A stretch of DNA of 11,802 bases. It comes from Thermomicrobiales bacterium. Lineage in GTDB: Bacteria; Chloroflexota; Chloroflexia; Thermomicrobiales; UBA6265. The stretch lies in contig JAICJJ010000030.1 in NCBI GenBank assembly GCA_025928535.1, positions 1-11,802 on the forward strand, written 5' to 3'. Of this stretch, positions 6,655 through 11,802 are shown piece by piece. Below the pieces are notes generated by a model, which was given only the letters and a program-made list of their open reading frames with translations, was not told the origin of the DNA and did not search any database. Numbering within the stretch: position 1 is the stretch's first letter; every line of letters starts with the position of its first letter. Position numbers and translations under genes: made by a program.

Positions 6655-8241
6655 ATGCAAATCGAGGAAACGGCTTCGGCCGAGGCGGCGAACGCGGACG
6701 AGGTGGCGATCGATGCGGTCGTCGTCGTCGATTTCGGCAGCCAGTACAGCCAGTTGATCGCGCGGCGCGTGCGCGAAGCCGGCGTCTATTGCGAACTCGT
6801 TCCCCACGACGCGCCCTGGGAGCGGGTGGCGCCGCTGCGGCCCAAGGGGATCATCCTGTCTGGCGGTCCATCCAGCGTCTACGATCCCGGCGCGCCGCGC
6901 CTGCCGGAGTGGGTCATCGCGTCCGGCCTGCCGGTCTTCGGCATCTGCTACGGCTTGCAATTGCTGGCGCAGGCGTTCGGCGGCGAGGTCGCGCCCGCGC
7001 GGCGCAAGGAATACGGTCCGGCGACGATCGAGGTCGCCGCGGGATCATTCCCCCTCTTCGCCGGCTTGCCGAATCGTCTCGATGTCTGGATGAGCCACGG
7101 CGATCACGTCGAACAGGCGCCGCCCGGATTCGCGGTCGTCGCCAGCACGGCGAACGCGCCGGTCGCGGCAATGGCGAGCGATCGCATCGCAGGCATCCAG
7201 TTTCACCCCGAAGTTGCCCACACGCCGCAAGGCGCCGAAATCATCCGCAATTTTCTCGTCAACATCTGCGGTTGCCGCCCGAACTGGACGCCCGATTCGT
7301 TCATCGATCGCGCCGTCGCCGAAATCCGGGAGACGGTCGGCGACGGCCGCGTCTTGCTCGGCTTGAGCGGCGGCGTCGATTCCTCGGTGGCGGCGGCGTT
7401 GATCCACCGCGCCATCGCCGATCGCCTGACGCCAGTGTTCGTCGACAACGGTTTGCTGCGGCTCGGCGAAGCCGACCTCGTTCGCGACGTCTTCGCCCGC
7501 CATTTCGGCATGCGACTCGTCTCGGTCGACGCCCGGCGACGTTTTCTCGACCGCCTCGCCGGACTCGTCGATCCGGAAGCGAAACGCAAGGCGGTCGGCG
7601 AGACGTTCATCCGGGTGTTCGAGGAAGAAGCGCGCAGCCACGGACCGTTCGACTTTCTGGCCCAGGGCACCCTCTACCCCGACGTCATCGAAAGCACAAC
7701 CGCCGACACGAAGGCGGCCGCCAAGATCAAGACGCACCACAACGTCGGCGGCTTGCCGGAGGACATGCAGTTCAGGCTGCTGGAACCGCTCAAGTTCCTG
7801 TTCAAGGACGAAGTGCGGGCGGTCGGCCGCGCGCTCGGCTTGCCGGACGAGATCGTCGAGCGCCAGCCGTTTCCCGGGCCGGGACTGGCCGTCCGCATCC
7901 TCGGCGAGGTGACCGAGCCCGATCTCGATCTGCTCCGGCAGGCGGACGCCATCGTCCGGGCGGAAATCGAAGCGGCCGGCCCCGACCATCGGCCGTGGCA
8001 ATACTTCGCCGTCCTCCTGCCGGTGCGGTCGGTCGGCGTCATGGGCGACTACCGCACCTATGGCCGGGTCTGCGCCGTGCGGGCGGTGGCGAGCGCCGAC
8101 GCGATGACGGCCGATTGGGCGCGCCTGCCCTACGACGTGCTCGGGCGCATCTCGAATCGCATCGTCAACGAAGCGCCGGGCATCACGCGGGTCGTCTTCG
8201 ACATCTCCTCGAAGCCGCCAGCGACGATCGAATGGGAATAG
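6655..8241 (+). CDS. guaA: GMP synthase (glutamine-hydrolysing)
   Basis: A 528-residue cytosolic enzyme that converts XMP to GMP using ATP and glutamine. The class I glutamine amidotransferase domain comes first: [28 protein letters not shown], nucleophile C98 in [10 protein letters not shown], and H184/E186 in FHPEV. The ATP pyrophosphatase domain has the PP-loop SGGVDS (238-243), FVDNGLLR and [12 protein letters not shown]. The C-terminal dimerisation domain has [38 protein letters not shown] and the terminal [10 protein letters not shown] typical of GuaA. Nothing is missing and length is normal. The ATG at 6655 follows GAGGAA at 7 bases. Upstream in-frame codons overlap the RusA-like gene and look non-coding. 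The gene may be co-transcribed with RusA or with the following gene; no terminator-like hairpin is obvious after its stop. Confidence 0.98.
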   Translation: MQIEETASAEAANADEVAIDAVVVVDFGSQYSQLIARRVREAGVYCELVPHDAPWERVAPLRPKGIILSGGPSSVYDPGAPRLPEWVIASGLPVFGICYGLQLLAQAFGGEVAPARRKEYGPATIEVAAGSFPLFAGLPNRLDVWMSHGDHVEQAPPGFAVVASTANAPVAAMASDRIAGIQFHPEVAHTPQGAEIIRNFLVNICGCRPNWTPDSFIDRAVAEIRETVGDGRVLLGLSGGVDSSVAAALIHRAIADRLTPVFVDNGLLRLGEADLVRDVFARHFGMRLVSVDARRRFLDRLAGLVDPEAKRKAVGETFIRVFEEEARSHGPFDFLAQGTLYPDVIESTTADTKAAAKIKTHHNVGGLPEDMQFRLLEPLKFLFKDEVRAVGRALGLPDEIVERQPFPGPGLAVRILGEVTEPDLDLLRQADAIVRAEIEAAGPDHRPWQYFAVLLPVRSVGVMGDYRTYGRVCAVRAVASADAMTADWARLPYDVLGRISNRIVNEAPGITRVVFDISSKPPATIEWE

Positions 8242-8343
8242 TCGTTGCACCGTCAACCGACTGGACGCGCGTGGCGCCATATGTGAAAGTGATCGTCAGA
8301 GAGCCGCCCGATGCGGCGGCAGAGCAAGCAAAGGATCGTCAAC

Positions 8344-8913
8344 ATGGCGGAAGCCCCTCCGGCCGCGGCAGCTCCTCCGGTCGTCGTCTATTCAACCCGC
8401 ACCTGACCATGGTGCGACAGAGCTAAGGAGTTCCTTAGCCGAAACAAGGTTCCATTCGTCGAAAAGCAGGTCGATCAGGATTACGACGCCGCGCTCGAAA
8501 TGATCAAATTGAGCGGGCAGCAAGGCGTGCCGGTCATCGCGGCCGATGGCGACGTCATTCTCGGGTTCGACCAGGCGCGGCTGAAGCGGCTCGCCGACAA
8601 ATATGGCGCCGCCAAGCGGCCGCCGCTCGGGGTGCTCGGCGCGAACGCCGAAGAATATCTGGCGCGCCATCCGGAAGCGACCGAACAGGCGCCCGCCGGC
8701 ATCAAGGGGGTCTATGTCGGCAAGGTCCGGCCCGACACCGTCGGCGAACGCGCCGGACTGAAGCCAGGCGACATCGTCACCGGTCTGGCCGGCAAGCGGG
8801 TCCGGTCGATGGCCGATCTCGACCAGATGATCGACGCGCTCAAGGCGGGCGACAAGGCGACCGTCCGCTACGTCCGCAAAGGCGAGGAGCACAGCGCGCA
8901 ACTGCAATTCTGA
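8344..8913 (+). CDS. Selenocysteine-containing glutaredoxin-PDZ fusion protein (in-frame TGA = Sec21)
   Basis: Read through one TGA (8404-8406), this frame encodes 189 residues. Residues 13-20 (VVVYSTRT) followed by U21-P-W-C24-DRAKEFL match the glutaredoxin active site T-C-P-W-C-x-x-A-K-x-x-L, with the TGA exactly at the first redox Cys. The cis-proline motif QGVPVI (60-65) and ILGFDQARL complete the fold. After a linker, residues 119-189 form a PDZ domain (GVYVGKVRPDTVGERAGLKP, then GDIVTGL). AAAGGA (8330-8335) is 8 bases before the ATG. Cytosolic: no signal peptide or TM segment. The inferred role is thiol-disulfide or selenol redox chemistry, with the PDZ part recruiting a partner. Sense codons continue in frame on both sides, and a SECIS-like hairpin follows. 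A nonsense mutation or sequencing error (TGC/TGT to TGA) is the alternative. Without recoding only a fragment from about 8500 would be called. MgtC follows 37 bases later. Confidence 0.85.
8404..8439 (+). promoter_or_regulatory. UGA codon plus SECIS-like stem-loop
   Basis: After the UGA at 8404-8406 comes a perfect stem GCUAAGG (8422-8428) / CCUUAGC (8433-8439) with tetraloop AGUU (8429-8432). The apical loop begins 22 bases after the UGA and has G in its second position. Both fit the generalised bacterial SECIS model: apical loop roughly 16-37 bases from UGA, with G among the first two loop bases. Local codons (aga, ctt, agc, cga, gtt, cca) are unusual for this GC-rich genome, consistent with RNA-level constraint. 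I see no strong lower stem enclosing the UGA itself. Confidence 0.7.
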
Positions 8914-8950
8914 TCGGCCGCCCGCCGATTCCCCGCGCTGAGGAGGAGCG

Positions 8951-9424
8951 ATGGAGCACCTCTCCGACGCCGAGGCGCTGACGCGGATGGCGATCGCGAT
9001 GGCGGTCGGCGCCGCGCTCGGCTTCGAGCGCAGGCGGTCCGGGAAATCGGCCGGCATCCGCACCTACATGCTCATCTGTCAGGGCGCGGCGCTCTTCATG
9101 ATCTGCGCCCTGCTGCTGAGCGCGTCGGTCACGGCGCAGGGCGTCGCGTCCGATCCGGGGCGCATCGCTTCGACCGTCGTTCAGGGCATCGGGTTTCTCG
9201 CCGGCGGCGTGATCCTGAGCCATGGTCGTCAGGTTTTCGGCCTCACCACCGCCGCCGGAATCTGGGTCACCGCCGCGCTCGGGTTGCTGATCGGAGCCGG
9301 CTTCATCGTGGTGGCCGTCATCGCCACGACCGCCACCATCGTCGCGCTCGTCGCTTTGCGCGCCGTCGAGGTGCGGTTCGGCCTGGAGAGACCTGGATCG
9401 GCCAATGCCGACGCCGCGGAGTGA
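8951..9424 (+). CDS. MgtC/SapB family membrane protein
   Basis: A 157-residue integral membrane protein. The family signatures are clear: GFERRRSGKSAGIRTYMLI (24-42), then DPGRIASTVVQGIGFLAGGV and GLTTAAGIWVTAALGLLIGA. About four hydrophobic segments are visible (roughly 10-25, 38-60, 74-90, 95-132), followed by a short hydrophilic tail, so only the MgtC membrane domain is present and the C-terminal ACT-like domain of longer members is absent. MgtC proteins are linked to survival at low magnesium and, in pathogens, to modulation of the F-type ATP synthase; here the role is unknown. AGGAGG lies just before the ATG. It sits 37 bases after the selenoprotein gene, so co-transcription is likely, and is convergent with trmH. 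Confidence 0.92.
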   Translation: MEHLSDAEALTRMAIAMAVGAALGFERRRSGKSAGIRTYMLICQGAALFMICALLLSASVTAQGVASDPGRIASTVVQGIGFLAGGVILSHGRQVFGLTTAAGIWVTAALGLLIGAGFIVVAVIATTATIVALVALRAVEVRFGLERPGSANADAAE

Positions 9425-9443
9425 CGCCGGGACCGCGCGTCAC
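9421..9443. terminator. Convergent-junction hairpin spanning both stop codons
   Basis: GTGACGC (9421-9427) pairs perfectly with GCGTCAC (9437-9443) across a 9-base loop. The left arm contains the mgtC stop and the right arm the trmH stop. There is no T-tract. It resembles the hairpin at the proC/HhH junction in size and placement. Confidence 0.4.
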
Positions 9444-10099
9444 CGCCGGAGCCAGTCGTCCCGAAGGGCGGCCAGGGTCGCCGAATCGAGCGTCGGCCGC
9501 GCGTAGGCGCCGGCGGCGCGACGCTGGCGCAAGGCTTCATAAAGCGACACGGCGCAGGCAACTGAAATGTTCAGGCTCTGGACCATCCCCATCATCGGAA
9601 TCGCAATCGAGCGGTCGGCGCCATTTCTCGCGTCGTCGGAAACGCCGCGCATCTCGTTGCCGAACACGAGGGCGACGGGTCGGGTCAGGTCGATGTCGTA
9701 GAGATCTTCGCTCCTTTCGTCCAGCGCCGTCGCGTAGATCGCGAAACCGGCAGCCCGCAGCGCCGCGTAGCAGGCCGCGATCGAATCGTGCCGCTCCACC
9801 TCGACCCATTTCGCGGCGCTGGCCGATGTCGTCCGCGCGAACGCCTCCGGCGGCGGTTCTTCGATCGTGTAGACCGCGTGCGCCCGCAACACGCCGGTCG
9901 CGTCGCAGGAGCGAAGCACGGCGCTGATGTTGTGGGGATCGTGCACGTTTTCGAGCACGACGGTCAGATCGGGTTGCCGACGGTTGAGCACCGCGGCGAC
10001 GCGGTCGACGCGGCGATCGGTGCGCGGCCAACGGCTGGTCTTGACCGGCGTCTGCCGCGCCAGATCACGTCGATCCGCGGCGCCGAGTTCGCTCGCCAT
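9440..10099 (-). CDS. trmH: TrmH-type tRNA (guanosine-2'-O-)-methyltransferase
   Basis: A 219-residue SPOUT methyltransferase, probably adding 2'-O-methyl to G18 of tRNA with S-adenosylmethionine. Motif 1 is VVLENVHDPHNISAVLRSCD, motif 2 is VFGNEMRGVS and motif 3 is IPMMGMVQSLNISVACAVSL, together forming the knotted SAM site. The C-terminal extension GAYARPTL with final DDWLRR is typical of TrmH proper, not the rRNA RlmB group. I chose the ATG at 10099, preceded by GGGGGAG 4 bases away. An in-frame ATG at 10156 would add 19 residues and deepen overlap with the upstream gene. The start overlaps the 3' end of that gene by 35 bases, suggesting translational coupling in a minus-strand operon. Exact target nucleoside is by family inference. 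Confidence 0.92.
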   Translation of the reverse strand: MASELGAADRRDLARQTPVKTSRWPRTDRRVDRVAAVLNRRQPDLTVVLENVHDPHNISAVLRSCDATGVLRAHAVYTIEEPPPEAFARTTSASAAKWVEVERHDSIAACYAALRAAGFAIYATALDERSEDLYDIDLTRPVALVFGNEMRGVSDDARNGADRSIAIPMMGMVQSLNISVACAVSLYEALRQRRAAGAYARPTLDSATLAALRDDWLRR

Positions 10100-10400
10100 G
10101 CCGCTCCCCCCGTCGCGGCGCTTCGCCCTGATCCGTCGGTGCGGCATGTCCACCATGCGCGGGCTTCCGGCCGCGACCCGGTCGGTTGCCGACGACGATG
10201 CGCCAGAAATTGCCGGGCAGGTCGTATTGGCACGGGAGCCATTCGTCGCTGAAACCGCGAGCGGTCAACTCGGTCGCCTCGCCGCCGCCGGCCGGGCCCT
10301 TGTCATAGCGATGCTCGCGGCCGCACAAGGGGCAGCGGGCGACCAGAAACGCCTCGCCATTGACGGTGATGACGCGACCATGCGCCTGCAGCGACAACAC
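10065..10400 (-). CDS. Small putative zinc-binding hypothetical protein (111 aa)
   Basis: Unrecognised family. The GTG at 10400 has an excellent CGGAGG 8 bases upstream; the open frame extends further but without plausible starts nearby. Residues 10-35 hold a strand pair (VITVNGEAFLVARCPLCGRE) with C23-x-x-C26-x3-H30, and a further Cys appears in EWLPCQYDLPGNFWRIVV (C57). Four such ligands suggest a small zinc ribbon. From about residue 71 the chain is Arg/Gly/His-rich, low-complexity and basic, which could bind nucleic acid. It overlaps the trmH start by 35 bases. The basic tail lies partly in that overlap, so its composition may reflect the other frame. Context suggests co-expression with trmH; function unknown. 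Confidence 0.6.
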   Translation of the reverse strand: MLSLQAHGRVITVNGEAFLVARCPLCGREHRYDKGPAGGGEATELTARGFSDEWLPCQYDLPGNFWRIVVGNRPGRGRKPAHGGHAAPTDQGEAPRRGERHGERTRRRGST

Positions 10401-10525
10401 CGGACCAACCTCCGCGGCGCCGCCGCCAGTTCGGCCAAGCGCGGTCGCCAGCGGACGGCAGTCCTGCTGGACGAAGGGTAGTCGGTGCGCGACGGCGGCA
10501 ACAAGCGGGGGCCGCCCTCCGGCCC

Positions 10526-10837
10526 TCAGTCGTCGGACAGGCCGCCACGCGACAGGCGCACGTCGACCGCAACCGTTGGGACGGGATCGAACGCGATCTC
10601 CCGGCAGTCGCCAAACGCGATCGAGGCGGGCATGGGGATGAAGCGCGGCCGGCGCGGGCCGGTCGACCGCTGACTCATCCGTTCCAGTTCCTGAATGAGA
10701 CCCGCACGGGCGCGGCACGATGCGCAGCGAATCCCGGTCCCGCTCCCCGAACAGACGCAGGTCGCCAGCGCGTCCGAAAGCGCGTGCCGTACGATCGAGA
10801 CATCGTCCAGGTCGAGATTCAAGCTGACGAATGGCAT
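10526..10837 (-). CDS. Hypothetical Cys-cluster protein (103 aa)
   Basis: Unrecognised family. The ATG at 10837 follows a purine-rich GGAGGAGAGGGGG stretch. Residues 1-25 (MPFVSLNLDLDDVSIVRHAL onward) look like a strand then helix. Next comes the cluster C27-x-C29-x8-C38-x-x-C41, a likely metal-binding knuckle, followed by a helix (RARAGLIQELERM) and a conserved-looking strand-rich tail. No signal peptide or membrane segment is present. It is the first of three minus-strand genes; the next, also Cys-rich, starts 125 bases later and overlaps trmH. An open frame continues upstream to 10897 but adds only Arg/Gly-rich sequence. A regulatory or RNA-linked role is possible from context only. Confidence 0.62.
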   Translation of the reverse strand: MPFVSLNLDLDDVSIVRHALSDALATCVCSGSGTGIRCASCRARAGLIQELERMSQRSTGPRRPRFIPMPASIAFGDCREIAFDPVPTVAVDVRLSRGGLSDD

Positions 10838-11124
10838 CTGGCCCCCTCTCCTCCCGCGACGGCGCGGCCCGCAGGTCCGGCGGCGCCCTCGATTCAAGGG
10901 TCACGCGGATGGCGACGCCGCGGTAGACCAGTCCCGCGGGAGCCAATGAATAGGACGTTCGGGTTGCCGGCAGCGCGCGACTTCCCCTTCGCGCGAGCAG
11001 CGTTGTGGTAGGGTACATGGAGATGGCCAGGTCCGCTACCCCGCGCGTGGCCTCGCTCGTACGAACTTGGCACGCGTCGGACACACGTTCGGCAACGAGT
11101 GGTCATTCGAGGGGAGAGGGGATC
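10838..11124. other. Divergent intergenic region
   Basis: This 287-base gap separates the minus-strand hypothetical gene from the plus-strand His-rich protein gene and must hold promoters for both. On the minus strand, TATTCAT near 10946-10952 is the only -10-like stretch; on the plus strand, TTGTGG (11003-11008) and TACAT are weak. I could not assign either promoter with confidence. No RNA gene, repeat or operator was recognised. Confidence 0.4.
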
Positions 11125-11802
11125 GTGAGCGACGAGCAGGAGCGAATGACGAGCCGAGGCGCGCCCGCGCCTCCAGACAACCGATCGGGCACGCTTCGAT
11201 GGTGGGCGCTGGCGACGGCCGCGGTTTCAGGCATGGCCGGATTCGTCGCCACCCTGACCGCCGATGAAGGCGACGCCGCCAAGCATGGCGACAAGCACAA
11301 AAACGGACAAAAAAACGGCGGGCAGAGGCATGACCGCACCCACGGCTCGCACAAATCGAACAACGCCCACAACCGGCACGGTCAACACGCCAGCCACGAC
11401 AACCAGTCCGGCAACAGTCACGACGCCCAAAACGCAACCGCGGCGCAACATGGCGGCGGTCATAACGGCGGCGGCAACTCGACGCCGACCCCGACGAGCA
11501 CGCCGCCGGCTGGATCGGTCCCGGCGCCGACGCCGATTCCCGGCGTCGCCGCGGGGGCCGCGACGGTCGTGCCGCCGACCAACATGGGCGGGGCGACCAT
11601 CCAGACCGCCGACGGAACCGTCATCGCCAGCGTCGCGCCGCTGAATGGCGGCGCGTTTGCCCGCTCCGGCGGCGTCGAAGCATCGACCGGCCCGGGTGGG
11701 GCCAAGGTGGTCATCGGCCAGGTCTCGCCGATCAACACCCAAACGCCGAGCAGTCCTCCAACGAGCGGCGCGATATCGGGAGGCACAACGGGCGGCCAGA
11801 CG
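11125..11802 (+). CDS. Membrane-anchored or secreted His/Asn-rich protein (3' end outside window)
   Basis: An uninterrupted frame of 226 codons runs from GTG 11125 to the window edge. GAGAGGGG lies just upstream; an in-frame ATG at 11146 is an alternative start. Residues 25-48 (TLRWWALATAAVSGMAGFVA and following) form a single hydrophobic signal-anchor or signal peptide after a short polar N-terminus. Residues about 52-118 are extremely polar with roughly 12 His plus many Asn, Gly, Lys and Asp (for example KHGDKHKNGQKNGGQRHDRT). A Thr/Pro-rich linker (STPTPTSTPP) follows, then a Gly/Ala/Val/Thr-rich stretch that may be beta-strand forming (GGATIQTADGTVIASVAPLN). I recognise no family. The His-rich segment might bind metal ions outside the cell. 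The opposite-strand open frames here look like shadows. Confidence 0.68.
   Translation, partial: MSDEQERMTSRGAPAPPDNRSGTLRWWALATAAVSGMAGFVATLTADEGDAAKHGDKHKNGQKNGGQRHDRTHGSHKSNNAHNRHGQHASHDNQSGNSHDAQNATAAQHGGGHNGGGNSTPTPTSTPPAGSVPAPTPIPGVAAGAATVVPPTNMGGATIQTADGTVIASVAPLNGGAFARSGGVEASTGPGGAKVVIGQVSPINTQTPSSPPTSGAISGGTTGGQT

Noticed and set aside
8404..8406. TGA as a simple nonsense mutation making a pseudogene
   Set aside because: It falls exactly on the catalytic Cys position, both flanks are intact in frame, and a SECIS-like hairpin follows. Kept only as the alternative reading.
6789..8426. 545-codon plus-strand frame, and a 411-codon minus-strand frame at 7045-8280
   Set aside because: Both overlap guaA, whose domains are complete; the translations are Arg-rich shadows.
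8500..8913. A 137-aa PDZ gene starting at the ATG at 8500
   Set aside because: This start cuts the glutaredoxin fold in half and lacks a convincing ribosome site; the coding frame is clearly conserved upstream to 8344.
10401..11084. Upstream extension of the 10065-10400 frame, giving 339 codons
   Set aside because: The extra part overlaps the Cys-cluster gene in another frame and is Arg/Pro-rich; the GTG at 10400 has a strong SD site.
1..11802. tRNA, rRNA, CRISPR arrays, transposase genes
   Set aside because: None seen on either strand: no cloverleaf-type tRNA sequences, no regularly spaced direct repeats and no transposase motifs.

Overview
This is a GC-rich bacterial chromosomal window with densely packed genes on both strands, Shine-Dalgarno-led starts (several GTG) and mostly housekeeping content. 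The gene mix (a YyaL-type DUF255 protein, a free-standing PolX-like HhH protein, a glutaredoxin-PDZ fusion, MgtC, TrmH, GuaA), a Gram-positive-type LexA-like box and a HspR-type (HAIR) operator would fit a Chloroflexota/Thermomicrobia-like organism. That assignment is inference; no marker gene in the window settles it.

Layout. 1-72: 3' end of a fumarylacetoacetate-hydrolase-family gene (+). 73-341: intergenic region with a long imperfect inverted repeat around a HspR-like operator. 342-2414 (-): DUF255/YyaL thioredoxin-fold protein, divergent from proC (2549-3424, +). 3438-3974 (-): stand-alone PolX N-terminal/HhH protein, whose extended -10 promoter overlaps a LexA-box-like palindrome. 4085-5014 (-): ribonuclease Z. 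5161-5544 and 5566-6000 (+): two unknown acidic proteins in a likely operon. 6075-6554 (+): RusA-family Holliday junction nuclease. 6655-8241 (+): guaA. 8344-8913 (+): glutaredoxin-PDZ protein read through an in-frame TGA. 8951-9424 (+): MgtC/SapB membrane protein. 9440-10837 (-): trmH preceded by two small Cys-rich proteins. 11125-11802 (+): open-ended gene for a membrane-anchored His/Asn-rich protein.

The most interesting item is the gene at 8344-8913. An in-frame TGA lies exactly where the first redox cysteine of a glutaredoxin T-C-P-W-C motif belongs. It is followed by a perfect 7-bp hairpin at a distance and with a loop typical of bacterial SECIS elements. The frame stays intact on both sides (glutaredoxin fold, GVPV motif, then PDZ). 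I read it as a selenoprotein with a U-x-x-C active site. A conventional gene caller would truncate it to a 137-aa PDZ fragment starting at 8500.

Functional themes are mixed. Nucleic-acid genes (RNase Z, TrmH, RusA, HhH protein), amino-acid and purine synthesis (ProC, GuaA) and redox/stress functions (DUF255, Sec-glutaredoxin) sit together without one unifying pathway. Two DNA-transaction genes, the HhH protein (possibly SOS-controlled) and RusA, could both serve DNA repair, but nothing in the window links them directly.
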